In this document: one piece after another, positions 33,320 through 45,478 of the stretch
Layout: every line of letters starts with the position of its first letter
Position numbering within the stretch: position 1 is the stretch's first letter
Assembly: GCA_022560025.1 (NCBI GenBank)
Contig: JAFISE010000024.1
Span: forward strand, 186,001 to 250,000
From: Stagonosporopsis chrysanthemi
Lineage: Eukaryota > Ascomycota > Dothideomycetes > Pleosporales > Didymellaceae
Length of the DNA stretch: 64,000 bases
Direction of reading: 5' to 3'
Made by a program: the position numbers and the translations under genes
Notes under the pieces: model-generated
What the model saw: the letters and a program-made list of their open reading frames with translations, nothing else
Told to the model about the DNA's origin: nothing
The model's database searches: none

Positions 33320-35643
33320 ATGCGTTCACGAACTGGATGGTAAGTAAAGCGATGTATCTCTTCTTGTCTTATCTAACCCATTGACAGCCTCACTTGCCGG
33401 CAAAGGAAGCTGAAGTGTGATGAGAAGAAGCCTGTATGCGGACAATGTATCAAGGCGTCGCGAGAATGCATCCCAAGCTCAGGGATAGTCTTCCGCCACC
33501 AGCACAATGCCTCTATGAATGGCGACGATTCAGGGGATGAGAACTCTTTGAAAGGGTTCTACTCATACAAAAACACCTTCGAGGACGACGCTATTTGGCT
33601 CGACATCCCGAAGAACGGTTGGTACTTGCCTTTGCTGTAAGATAATTCCTGCCGCCCTAACACGATCGATAGTCACCTTCATCAACACAACGAACCCCTA
33701 CCTCGACCCCACGACACCAGATTTTGAGACCATGTCGGTCGCATCGATGGACTCTCCTCTTCCCTTCCAGCCTCGATCAATGGGCACATGGCCGACATCG
33801 GGCGCATACAGCTCTTTGACCAGCACACCCAGCATGGGTCCGGACTTGGCACAGACCAGCACTCCTATGTGCTATACTCCAGAGCTTGATGCGATACCGC
33901 CTCTGATGCAGTCACCTCCTACCTCGACAGTAAACACTCCCATATCGCCTCCAGCTTCGTTGTGCAATCGCCGCATCCATCCGATTATGGACTGGTCCGG
34001 TGCAATGACACCTTCCCCGATCGATCCTCGCCTCACATCGCCATATGATTCCGTTGCAGAGTATATGCCACGATCTTGCTCAATGTCGAGCTCACGACAG
34101 TCGCCTCCACGTTCCAACAGCGAATCGTTGATGTCAAGAGACCACGAGATCGCCTTCCTTCTACGACATTACTCCGAGGGCCCTGGACGATGGATGGATC
34201 TTTTCGACAGAAACGCTTACTTCACCTCCTATGTACCAATCCAAGCCCGCGGCAATGCGCTACTCAGGAACGCTGCTGTCGCATGCGCTGCGAAGGCGCT
34301 CGCACAAGTTCATGGGTACAAGTCTGGAGGATCTAGATACCAACCAAGAGCAGAGGTTTACCCTGGATCTTCGTCGGTAGACTGGAAGCACAAGGCAGCC
34401 GTCTACTATGACAACGCTGTATCTCTCCTCCTCCAAGCTTTGAAGTCTGATACCACGATCACGCCCGATGACTCGGACTGCGAATTCCGCCCACGCAATG
34501 GCGAGCTAGCACATCCCGCAAAGCGCCGTCGAACATTGAGCAATGCTTCTTGCAATTCTGGCACCGACGAACTCTTGGCCGCATCCGCTATCCTCTGTGT
34601 TTACGAGTTCCTCGACACATCAATGTCTGAATGGGCCAAGCACCTGAGCGGAGCTAAGTCTTTTCTCGTCCACTCGCAGGAGCGCATGATGCCAAGCGAA
34701 ATGCCATCACCTGGCTCACCCCTCTCGACGTCAAGCTTAAACTTTACTTCCAAGGCGCGACGATCGATCTTCTGGAACATCGCGCGACAAGACATGAACG
34801 CCGCATGTAAGTTCAACGTATCCATGCTTGCTGGTTGGTACTAACTTGTCTCCAGTCATCAACAAGAGTCACACCCACCTTGACACTGAGGACTTCTCTC
34901 TATGGCGGGACGCCGGCTTACTCATTGATGATCAAGGGTTACTAGTACCCAGCAATCTCGTCGAGGGCGACTACTTCGACGATAGTGCTATTTGCAATGC
35001 CTTAATCTGGCTGACGTCTAAACTGATCAACTTCATGGCTGCGGCAGATGGTGTCCCCACGGATATAGGAATGGGCTGGGCTGGTATTCCTCAGTCGACA
35101 CTTCTGGACTATTGGTACCACCTGCGCACACAATTTCAAACTTGGTACGACAGCCTTCCAGCAACCTTTAGACCTTCGAGCCGTATGGAACCCACCCTTG
35201 TCCCTGGCCAACTGTTACGAGAAGAAAATGAGGCATTGTTTCCTGAGGTGTGGTACAACATCCCCATGTGCGCTTCGACAATGCAGGCCTATCACATGAG
35301 CCAGATATTATTGTTCATGAACAAGCCGCACGAGTCTACCCACGGTCGCAGCACTGTGTGTGCTCGCCTTAACTCTTACCAATCGGTCCTTGCTGCTTGC
35401 CAGAAGCACAGCCGTGAGATTGTTGGTATCTCTCTTGCACAGTCGGATGAGGTCGTACGCGTCTATTCTATTCAGGCATTGTTCACAGCTGGGCAATGCC
35501 TTGGTAGCGCACAAGAACGTCAAGTTGTCCTCAACCTAATCCGCGATGTCGAGACCGACACTGGCTACGCTACCGAGTATCGAGCCCGTCAGCTTGTGGA
35601 ACAATGGCAATGGGAAGCCCAGCAATCCACCTTTGCCTCTTAA
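33320..35643 (+). CDS. Zn(II)2Cys6 transcription factor
   Basis: Exons 33320-33339, 33388-33617, 33673-34806 and 34856-35643 give 723 aa. Introns are 48, 55 and 49 nt; the second has a weaker donor (GTTGGT) but is the only one that keeps the frame. The first intron interrupts codon 7, the first cysteine of the zinc cluster. The cluster is Cys7, Cys10, Cys17, Cys24, Cys27, Cys34, very close to the N-terminus, with RQRKLK between the second and third. A Ser/Pro-rich linker (~100-250) and a bipartite-like KRRR near 365 are followed by a fungal transcription factor domain. The protein is a nuclear DNA-binding regulator; the target pathway is not evident from neighbours, since POB3 upstream is a general chromatin factor and a desert follows. 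Confidence 0.9.
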
Positions 35644-38600
35644 ATCATGTCCCACGTTGGATCCCATCCGAGAAACTTCAAATTATTCAGCGATCATTTC
35701 ATCTATATGATACCCGTTGCGTTACTGCACGCACCCTTTCCTCGCGACCTTTCGGCGCAACACACCAATTCAGCAACCAATAGGAGACGAAACACAGATG
35801 AGGCGAGGATACAACCAGCCACCGCACAGAGCGAGTGAGCTATGGACTGGCAGAGACTGCAACGATATTGTTAGATAAGAGACCTTGAAGGCTCACGTAC
35901 AATGCAGCAGACGCTCGCAACGACATTACGAACCAAGTATAACATTATATCTAGACACATCAAAACATAATAGACTCATACAATGACTTGACGAGTCCCT
36001 TCGTCTCAACCCCTCCTTCCCAAACCCAACTCTACGGCTTAACCAACGTTTCAATGGCCGCATGTGAACACATGACGTTGTCGCTATATTTTCGAAAATG
36101 ATCAACAACGCGCAACGCGCACCGAGGAAAGCCGGGCGTGTTCATCGCCGATTAAAATGCGGATCCGATGTAGAACACGTGGTCGTGTCTATCTTTTGCC
36201 CTGCGATTCTATCCTTCCGGGAACCTGCATCGAAAGCTGCGCTGTTGCATCGGCTGCAAGGATGCGCACTACGTGCGGAAGCGACTTCGTCATGGACAAA
36301 GTTGGGGGCAATCAATTATGCTGGCTGTCCGTCTTCGTTGTGCGGGCATCACCCTGACAACGTACACGCCCGATCATAGGGCGATAAGGCCTGTAGTGGT
36401 GGAGACAGCAGTGGTGGCTTCGCTTGTGTTGTTAGGCGCGGTTGGAATCCCAGCTTGGCTGCGGGCATTATTACAGGTAGAGTTTCGAGTGCATTTGAGA
36501 CGATGGTGACCGTGCACGTAATGTTAAAGTTTGGGTGACGGCTGGTGCCTCGACGCGAGTGTTAGTCTCAAGCATTGCACTTTACATAACTAGGTTACAG
36601 CGTTTCGGCAGAGGTGGGGGTGGGGGTGGGTGTGAACTAATGAGAGCTCTCCCTCCACCATGGTCAACGAATGAGACAACGGCCTGACGTGCGCTCTGGC
36701 GGTGTAAGGGTGTCAGACAACCACCATGAGAATCCAGCAATAGGTTGACCACCTAGTTTTCTAATCTTTGTTGGCACTGCACCTTGGCGTGGGCCTTTGA
36801 ACCCAGAGTTCAGGATACCTCCACACTTACGCAAAGACACTGGAATCACCGAAGAAGGTCGATGGAAAACATCTCCGTAGACCTGAAGGCCCGAATGCTC
36901 GGCTCTTCTGATATGTAAGAGTGCACGACTCCAGCACACTCAATTCAAGATCGTTGTCCAACAGCAATATGATTCATAGGCTTGCCCATGCACGTGTGTT
37001 ATCCGAGGTGCCGGGGTGTACATGGACTAACGCAGCCGCAATAATGGTGCGCTAACGGCATGCCAAATGCGGGAGAACTCGCGCGGGATCCTCAGCGGTC
37101 TGAGTTGGCGCGTCACAGCAACGTGCCGTCTAGTCTCAATAGTGGGTTGGTAGGTGCATGCGTCTGGGGCGTGTAAGCCAATGTTCAGATTCTCAATAAC
37201 TCGTTGGTAGTTGGCCAGATTACGCTGGCCTTGTCCTCAACAAACGATCTGACAGCTTCTGTGACAAGGGCATGGCCTTCGAGAAGGAAACGGGGCTTCA
37301 TTGCTTCCGGTGAGCTATGCAAGTGGTTCTCGCTAGAGTAGTCTCCCAGCCGCAGCTGCTGTGATGACGATCTTCCCGTGCTTGCCTTTGGTCAAGAAAC
37401 GTATCGCTTTCGTTGGCTCAGGTTAGCGACACATTGACCAACGAGATATCAAGCTGAATACACAGCCTGGTGCGAGTACTGCAGAACTTCCGTCTTTGTC
37501 CATTTCAGGGCACACTTGTCGTATCTGGTAAATTGTTCCACCTTCGCGAAGCGCTCCGAATAATCTGCGTTTGACGGCAGCGCGCCCAATAGCTCGATGG
37601 CGACTGCAGCCCGTCATCCCGTGCGCAAAGCTTCTACGTTTGTTCCATGCAGGGAGATGCAGAACCCAAAACACGTCTTCCATAGGGCACAGATCATCTT
37701 AGGAGAAGCACCTCCGCTGCGCTATCCTACTAATGCAGCTTTAAAGCAGCTCCAACGTGCATGCCTCGTGGCCGACTATCGAGCTTGGCGGCAGAATAAT
37801 AAGAAAGCAGTGATGTTTGCCGACATGTGGCCGGGGCCAACCCAAACAGGATAATGAAGATGCCATTCTTCTGGAAGCCATTCTACAAAGATATTCTTGG
37901 CTCCTCTCTCAAGCTTTCGTACCGCACGCAGCTCACAACTTGAGAGCATAGTGTCGATGGGATCTTTGTGAACTGAAAAACTGCAGGACACTCATTTGGC
38001 TGGGGGAACTGTTAGATGAGTCATTCCAAGAGGGCTTGGTCCCGTCGGCGGGTCTGTCCTCCCGCCGGACCCTCCAAGTCAAACGCATCCCCACCCCTCG
38101 ACCGACCGTCGCGTCTATCTGGGGGGCCTCAAGGGGGCATCTGGAGCACAAACGCCGATCCAGCCACTGGCAGTGCCACCTCTAACCGTCCGACCGCCTC
38201 ACGACACAAGGATGTACACTCTTAACGTGCCGAACATCCGTGAGCACCTGAGCACTAATGATGGCATCATTGTGCACCAAGTCCAGATTCTTCACGCTGG
38301 AACACTCGGCGACTGTAGACCGGCGACATCGGCGAACACCAGACTCACTATCTGCATTTGTTGGTGTTGGTGTTGGTAAGTTGTAGGCGCGAAAATGATC
38401 GCCAACGGATTGTCACAGTAGAGGCTGCGCTCGTATTAAGGGCGGGAAGGATTCCGCGGAGGCGATCATCAGATGCAGGAACGACCGGATCGGTAGAACC
38501 GTTGGTCCGTCCGTGCGGCCATGTGCAGAACACAAATCGGCAAACGCGCAATCTCGATGTTGCAGCCTCGTCCTGCAATGCACTTTGCCGTCAGAAACTC

Positions 38601-40489
38601 GTATTACCACATGGCATTGCAGCGCCGTGCTTTGCCGTCAACGTGCCGGCAAACTACGCGCGCATGCATTCCCCAAATCTCGTACGGTCTGTCTCGGCCA
38701 ACGCGACTGCGTATTCCAGTCTCTGTGGCTTGGCAGGCACAATGAAGTTGTACCACTGTGGAACCGCATCCTTCCCAGGGAAAGAGCAATCTCCGAATTC
38801 TGGCGCATCGACCAGCAGCCCTATTACAGCAAGAAATTCTTTCCTGCTCCAGGCTGTCAACGACGTGCAGAAGTAATTGTCCCACTTACCGGTTGAACAT
38901 CATTGGCGTGGCTGGAGGCGTAGTCGCGGACTCCACAAAAACTCTTCAACACCCCTAAAATTTCGTGGCCTTGCATTATCGAGTCTATGATTTTTCCACT
39001 CTGATGATTAGATGACGTTGGGTCACACCACTTCAACAAAGCTATGGACGAGGTTAGGTTTTGCTCACAGGTTTTCTGCGCCCTGCACAGGGTATCTGAC
39101 TCTCCCGCCGGAGGTGACACGCGATGGCGAGAAGAAGGACAGGAAGCCTGGTAGCCAAGATGCACACGCAAACCAGGTATACACAGACAGCCTCGATCGA
39201 ACGGTCAAGTAGTCACATGTACGGTACCTGCCAACAATGGCAACAGCACCACTGCACACCTGCCCCCCTGGATAGCACACCCAGGCATGCAGTTATTCTC
39301 GACTTTCAAGCGCTATCCCAAGCTCCATGCAGGAATCAGGATGCCAGACTCCGTCGTATGTACATGCCCCCCATATCCGCACAGTCCTTTATTGAAACCT
39401 TCTCACCCACCCTCAGTCGTGTGTGTGCATCATCAGCCCCTATCTATTGCCACGTGGTGGCACACACCGACTGGCGCATCTATGTAGAGTCGAACCATGA
39501 GGCTGATTACAGGCGGAAGAATTCATCCACTGCAATCCACTGCACAGGTACCTACTGTAAGAGGCAACATTGCATATGTGTTGATCCGCACACTGTTGAC
39601 TCGTAACAACGCTTGTGGAATGAGACGATCCCGTGCCGACCTGCCCGACTGAGAAGGACCAGGACGTCCGAAACACTTCGATCGAGAGCGATGAGATCCT
39701 CCTCCTGTTCTGTACTTGCGTGAGAGCAGCGGATCGGATCCTGATGGCGCAGGTGTTGTGAGTGGCTGGATAGGAACACCTCGCGTTGGCGACAGCTAAG
39801 CATTGATCATACACTATTTGATTGGTCTGGTATATCCAAAGATCTTCAAGTGTGTGTCGGGAATGACCTTGATTGGGTTTACCATGATCGAGGCTCCGCA
39901 CTATCTCACGGCATTGTCACCCGTCCCTTTCGCAAGCGCAAGCGGACGCCTTCAGCCACACCGTTTCGCTTAGCCAAATGTCAACCCGCTTGTTCATGTT
40001 GTCCTGTGTTTTGATGTTTAAAAATATATGTTCTCCTGCACCGGCTTCTTCTCCCGTGACGAATCGCAGTGTACGCTGCAAGCCTGATTATGGAGAGCAA
40101 CCTGATTACTGAAAGCAGCCTCCTCACTTAACGGAATCGAGTGGGTCCTAGAACAGCAAGCATTTCTGTACCCTAGCCCATTAGCCTGGCCAATTTGGCT
40201 CACATGAGCGCCATGACTCGGCACTACCCCAGCTTTGTCGATCCAGACATTATGCATCTCCACGGAATGATGAGCCGCGTCCGGAACTCCAAGGTCCTGT
40301 AGCTCGATGGTGGCTGGACGTGCATCAGTGGTGACTTCTCTGACACGAAGGATACATAGAGCCCATGCTAGATCTGCAGCTGCGACGTTGGAGGTCTATT
40401 GTCTAATTTCGCCAGGATTGCTGGGAGCTGTTGGTGCTAGCTCCTTGCCTGTTTGCGGGACGGCAGTGGCAGTGTCCGCAGGCGATGTT
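35644..40489. other. Gene desert of 4.8 kb
   Basis: No confident gene is seen. A G-rich stretch (runs of 5, 5 and 3 G separated by T) lies at 36616-36630. A GTTGGT hexanucleotide run sits near 38360-38377. Around 38.4-38.9 kb both strands are unusually free of stop codons, yet the translations show no domain, no consistent start and no intron structure. No transposon signature was noticed. Confidence 0.5.
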
Positions 40490-43021
40490 TCACCCTCCAC
40501 AGCCACCAGCTTCAAGGTCTTGAGAGGGTCCTCTTAGACGTAACTGGCTTTCTGACCGGTCTGGGGAGAAGACTGTCGAATGATTGCACTGACCGCATCC
40601 TTGCCAGCTAGAGCACGCAATGGTCCCATTTGGGTAGTGGATTTTGTTGCTGGCAAGGCCGCTGCTGTACAGGTAACCATTCTGCGGTCCAACATCAGTC
40701 GCAATAGTGCCACAGTCAACCAGAAACCCAATGTCTGTGTCGTTGTCCTGTGCCTCACCTTCAACACCGCCTAGTGCTGCTGATTGATGCTCGCGGGACT
40801 GTTCAATGGCATTATCTAAATCATGCGGAGGCTCTCCCGTATTGTTTTCGTCTCTGCGCTGCGAGGGAAGGCCTTGAGGGTTGTCAGCTGTATCCGCTTC
40901 AGCTGGGCTGTGAGCCGTATCAGGGCCCACTTGAGCCTCCTTTGCTGCTTCACGCCATTCCGTGTCCGTCCTGTGCAGCCACGGTTTTCCAGTAGCCTCA
41001 CCGGACCCAAGATGTGCAGTGCCAAGAGCCTGGACAATACTGCTGCTTGGTCTGTTCTCTTCAGGCTCGCTTTCGTGTTGTATAAGAGAACCTTGCATAT
41101 CGTTTCGATAGTGGATCCACTTGGAAAGACGTTGGTGCACGACTTCAGCGATCTCGCTTCGAGATGGTTGGGCTTGTGAAGCGGTTAGTGTCGGTTCCGT
41201 AGGACGACTGGGTCTTCGTTGCGCTGTCCCGTAATCGCATGAGCCCATTGGTTCTCCGATAGCTGCACCAAGAGCACACTTCTCTGGTGACAGCTCGCAA
41301 CGTATTGGGGGTCTCTTCGCGACCTCGGGCTGCGTCGGCGATGTGGCACCGGCAGGGTCACTATGCTTCGATGTAGAGTAGTTTGTGGTGCTTTGATCAC
41401 CAGTACTTGCGAAATAGGACTGCAAATGGATCTGATCCGCTGGTGGCTGAAGAAATCTTGTGCCGGTCGATGGAGATGGAGGTATTGCCTCTGTGTCCCT
41501 GCTTGCCCTAGTGCCAAGCGCATTCGGTTTGTCTTTCTTGAGAATGTTGCTCAGGGCGTAAGCGTCTGGCGCAAGGGTGATATCACCATTATGAAGCTCT
41601 CCAAAATCCGCCGCTGCAAAAGTATCTTGTGCCACGACCTGACCTTCGTCTAAAGGCTGAACTGGATGTGATATGCCGGGCGGGCCTTCGTGGCTATTCG
41701 CAAACGGAACGTCTGCATAGGCTGCAGGCCTGTTTTTGTCACCTTCGATCGTATCCGTATGATCAATTTCGGTATCAATGAGTCCTGCTAAGGGCTGTAG
41801 CACTTCTGCGAGACCACGCACAGGTGCCGATACTACGTCTGTATATCGTGAAGAAACGGCAATCTCTTCAATAATTGCAGCCTCTGTGGAGTGTTTTCTT
41901 GGATCATGAGATGCAAGGTCACGAGGTGACTGAGGAGAGTCTTCCATACTCTCTGGCACTCGTGCTGCTCCTTCTCTGTTTTTAGTAGCGTTGTTCTCAG
42001 TAGGCTCAAGAACAACCAAAGATGGCTTATCAGATTCGTTCGTGGAAGGTTCATGATGTCCATCATATTGGGCAGTCGTCCGTCGTGGCCTTGTTCTAGC
42101 TGGTGTTGACAACCTGGAACGTCTTGATAACCTCAATGTTCGGGCGTCCGTCTGACTTGCAGTCTGCCGTAGCTCATGAGAAGTCTCCCCACCCCGCGTC
42201 TTATTATTCTTGCCTCGCCCTTTCTTGGGGAGCCCGGGAGCTACACCTTCTTCTTCCTGCGCATTATTCTTGGGAACAATGTCAACAAACTCAGAACCCA
42301 TTTTCTTTTGGCCCGTAAACTTGGCGAAGGACATGGTTGATCCACTGGTATCCAAGAATTCAGATCCTTTGGCAGGCACGTATCGACCAGGCATGTATCC
42401 TTTCGCACCACGATTGAATTCATCAGTGCTTCTGTACTGTGCTTCAACGGTCTGGGTAAACTTGATTCGCTTGCGCTTCCTGTTCGAGGCATGAGGCTTA
42501 TATTTCATTTTGCGCTTGGTCATGGTTGGGACATCCGCTGGCGATGCAGGTCCGCTTGATACTGAAATTCCGCCTAGGATCTGCTGGTCGTCTCCATGCT
42601 CGTGTGCACGCTCGTGTTGCACAGGTTCCACACGGTCCGCGAATCCAGCCTGTGCCATTTCTGAGGTTGGTTCGCGAGGCGCTTCGATGGCGATGAGGAA
42701 ATTCTCGAGTGCAACCTTTGCATTGCGATAGCGCTCAAGCGCAAATTGGCGACCGTGATGTTTTGGTCCCCTGCCAAGGAGCGCTGTGTGCTCCGATTCT
42801 TTGGTCTGCAAGGTTTCGTACAGCTCAAGAAATGGATCACAAGAAGCGCAAGCCTGCTCCTTTTGGGTGAATGGAACCAGTCCAGTCTCTGCAGAGATTG
42901 TTGCAAAGCAATGGCCACAATGTCTGCATGTGATGGATGTCGCTAGGCCAGGAGGCTTGCTGTCCACCGCGCAATCTTCTGTCGTTGGTGATCCTGAAGG
43001 CACATCCATCTCAGAAGCCAT
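40490..43021 (-). CDS. Large disordered protein with terminal cysteine motifs, function unknown
   Basis: A single-exon protein of 843 aa from the ATG at 43021 (the frame is open further upstream but has no ATG there). I do not recognise its function. Near the N-terminus Cys32, Cys35, Cys38, Cys58 and Cys61 could bind zinc (CRHCGHC and CASC). A basic stretch KRKMKYKPHASNRKRKRIKF follows, a plausible nuclear signal. Next comes a conserved-looking core with YRSTDEFNRGAKGYMPGRY, SEFLDTSGSTMSFAKFTG and GSEFVDIVP. Residues ~330-750 are low-complexity and acidic/Ser/Pro-rich. The C-terminal 80 residues regain order, with IHYPNGTIACSSW, GCGQC and a following His. The basic region and zinc motifs suggest a nuclear scaffold, but that is inference. 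Confidence 0.75.
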   Translation of the reverse strand: MASEMDVPSGSPTTEDCAVDSKPPGLATSITCRHCGHCFATISAETGLVPFTQKEQACASCDPFLELYETLQTKESEHTALLGRGPKHHGRQFALERYRNAKVALENFLIAIEAPREPTSEMAQAGFADRVEPVQHERAHEHGDDQQILGGISVSSGPASPADVPTMTKRKMKYKPHASNRKRKRIKFTQTVEAQYRSTDEFNRGAKGYMPGRYVPAKGSEFLDTSGSTMSFAKFTGQKKMGSEFVDIVPKNNAQEEEGVAPGLPKKGRGKNNKTRGGETSHELRQTASQTDARTLRLSRRSRLSTPARTRPRRTTAQYDGHHEPSTNESDKPSLVVLEPTENNATKNREGAARVPESMEDSPQSPRDLASHDPRKHSTEAAIIEEIAVSSRYTDVVSAPVRGLAEVLQPLAGLIDTEIDHTDTIEGDKNRPAAYADVPFANSHEGPPGISHPVQPLDEGQVVAQDTFAAADFGELHNGDITLAPDAYALSNILKKDKPNALGTRASRDTEAIPPSPSTGTRFLQPPADQIHLQSYFASTGDQSTTNYSTSKHSDPAGATSPTQPEVAKRPPIRCELSPEKCALGAAIGEPMGSCDYGTAQRRPSRPTEPTLTASQAQPSRSEIAEVVHQRLSKWIHYRNDMQGSLIQHESEPEENRPSSSIVQALGTAHLGSGEATGKPWLHRTDTEWREAAKEAQVGPDTAHSPAEADTADNPQGLPSQRRDENNTGEPPHDLDNAIEQSREHQSAALGGVEGEAQDNDTDIGFLVDCGTIATDVGPQNGYLYSSGLASNKIHYPNGTIACSSWQGCGQCNHSTVFSPDRSESQLRLRGPSQDLEAGGCGG

Positions 43022-43571
43022 CGTATAGAGGTTCTGTGGAGCTCCGGTGCGCAGAGAGACCTGGCGGCTCAAGGTTGATCCGAAGTCGACGTTACGATAG
43101 CCGCTTGTTAACGTCGTCTCTGGATACCGTGGAGTGCAAGCCGACCATGCTGGTTGGCAGACACACGTGTCAGATATGCAGACACTCTGACAGGACGCGT
43201 CGAAGAATGGATGGGAGATTTGTAACTGGCGCAGCAGACGACTTGCGAGAGGTTGTTAAAGTGTCCAATACGTGATCGTGATGAGACGCGTTGTTCAAAG
43301 AAACAAGTGGGCAAGTGCGGGAGCACCGCCGCGGCCACGCCAGCCCCACCACAATGCCTGTAACATCGCGTGCGTGTTGCAAATTGCAGACTCACACGTT
43401 ACTTGAGACGGAAGCATTATTAATGTAAAATCGCACAAGATGTATGCATATGGTTATGTCTTAAAAGTTGTCGCCCCAGTACATTGGTGTGAGAGTATCC
43501 TAAGCGCCTTTCTTACTCCAGGTATCAAGTCTGTGCTAAACAGTATCAAATCATGTACACGTTAAAATCTT
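43022..43571. other. Intergenic before PRI2 3' end
   Basis: No supported gene in this 550 bp. It contains the promoter of the minus-strand disordered-protein gene and the 3' flank of PRI2. Confidence 0.5.
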
Positions 43572-45200
43572 CTAATCCTCCATCTTGTCCGAAAGCGCTC
43601 CGATGACTATGCCAGCATTTCCATCGCCCAGATGTTTGAGCAGCCAACTCCGCTTGAAGTACGTGTTGGGATGGACGATAGTATCCAAATCCGTCGCACT
43701 CCAGCTTCCATCATCCTTGACCTTTTTGATCTCTCTCTTGTGGCTCCATTCAAAAACTCTGTTGCAGGCAACATGATACCTTTGTTTGCCCACATCCTCT
43801 CTGACTGTCTTGAGCACATCCCTCTCATTCACGCCAACCCTTTGCAGGACAGAGATGAGGTTGTCAGGTGTGAATGTACGATATGGGCAGCCATGTGTCT
43901 GTCCTGGTCCAGGTAGCGGCTCCGTCAATAGTTTCTGGCAGGAGTAGGGGGTATAACCTCTGCCTCTACGATTACTGTCGCCACCAACGTCGCCGTATGC
44001 GTGTCGGATATTGTAGCGGTATTCCTTTGCGAACTTGTCGTCGGTCATAAGCTTGAAACTCCTTCGCCAGAATACGATACATTCGTCGAGACTCAACCCT
44101 ATACCCTTGAGAAATAGCGTGTACTGCAATCGCCCAAAATGCTTCAGGTGCGAATTTTCGCGCAGTGTGTTGTGGAGATTGCGCATGCAGAGAGGAAAGT
44201 TCGATGAAAGAGTGTCGATCGAATTGGCCGTGATTGCGGAGAGGCCATCGATATTCGCATCGGAACTGGAATAGGCTGCATCAGGTGCTGTGAAGGATTG
44301 TGAAAGATGGGCGAGGATGGGCGCGAGGCGATCGTCTTCGTCGAGGCGAGGAAGCGCACGGGACGTGAGCTGAGCGTTGCATTAGTGCAGACTCTGTGCA
44401 TTCTGGGAAGTTGTTGCGTACCTCTAATGCCTCATCCAGCTTCTTCGTGAATTCAACGACCACTAGGCTCATCTGTTCTCGCTGCGGCACGTATGCCTTA
44501 CCTCGCCTGACGAATACCCTTCGCTGCTCCACCAGTGCTGGTACTCTCTCCCAGTCGACCTTAAACCACTCTTGCTCCTCACGATTCTTCAGGCCACCAC
44601 CGGCGGCAGCCAGCAATTGCTCCTTCAGTTCCCTCTTCTCTGCCTCTTGTACCCCCTCCCACTCTAGATTCAGGCTTCTGACAAACTTCTGTCTTTCGAT
44701 ATGGTCGTCGTCCTTGAAACGCAACTGGAAAAGCATTGTCTCAAGCCTCGAGAATCGCCGTCGTAGGTCTTCAGTTGCAGAAAAGGCAAGTCGCAAGATG
44801 AAGTGCGAATAGTGATCCTTCTTCCTCTCGTCTCGTAGGTGCTGGCTCTTTGTCGTGCCCGCTCGCATTGGCAAGTACTTGTCAAGAATGCTCTTCATAT
44901 ACTCCGCAGTCTCTTCGGGACTTTTGTTGCGAAATGTGCAAGCTTCGAGTTCGGACAACACTATGGGCGTCAGTATGCGCATCCAGCAAACGCTTGGCAG
45001 TCTACCACACCTTTTAAACGGTCGATCGCCCATTGCTCAAATTCTTCGAGTGTGATTTCAGCCGTCGGTGGCAGTACGTAAAGGTTCAGACGGTGCTCAT
45101 AGGTCTGTTCTTGAAATTCTGCGTTGGCGAATTGCTTCTTCTTGTGGCTGAGGTTTGCACGGCGCTTGGAATCAACTCTGGAGTAGTCGTGACGGATCAT
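43572..45200 (-). CDS. PRI2: DNA primase large subunit
   Basis: Pri2 forms primase with Pri1 inside the DNA polymerase alpha complex and synthesises the RNA primer for replication. Exons 45200-45011, 44960-44422 and 44369-43572 give 508 aa. The introns (50 and 52 nt) have donors GTGTGG and GTACGC; phases 1 and 0 keep the frame. The N-terminal domain shows YEHRLNLYVLPP and the family helix ending WAIDRLK. The C-terminal iron-sulfur domain has all four cluster ligands: Cys304 (FPLCM), Cys387 (YSCQ), Cys404 (HGCPY) and Cys445 (HVACN). GRGYTPYSC and HPNTYFK are also characteristic. Length is close to the yeast protein (~530 aa). The start has no competing upstream ATG. The gene precedes the disordered-protein gene on the same strand. 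Confidence 0.96.
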
Positions 45201-45478
45201 GGTTGCGTATGTGTGAGTATTGGTGCGTGTTCGCGGGTGCTGGTGTTCGCAACGGTAAAGTGCAGCGCGTCAGCGCGTCCTGTCGCGTGTCGCGGTTCTG
45301 GGCTAACCAAATGTGGCACACGCGCAATTCATCGCTATCCGAGGTGAAATGAACCCTGCAGCTGCGATTCGGCTGCTTGAGAGCATGATTGTACAACCCA
45401 GTCGCTACATCGAATATATTGCTGACATCATTGTCTATACCTTAGCTGCCCATCTAAAACAATGCTGATAGTTGCGCA

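Noticed and set aside
38358..38896. Apparent gene where most frames are open
   Set aside because: No domain, no consistent codon pattern and no introns. Equal openness of both strands points to low stop density, not coding.
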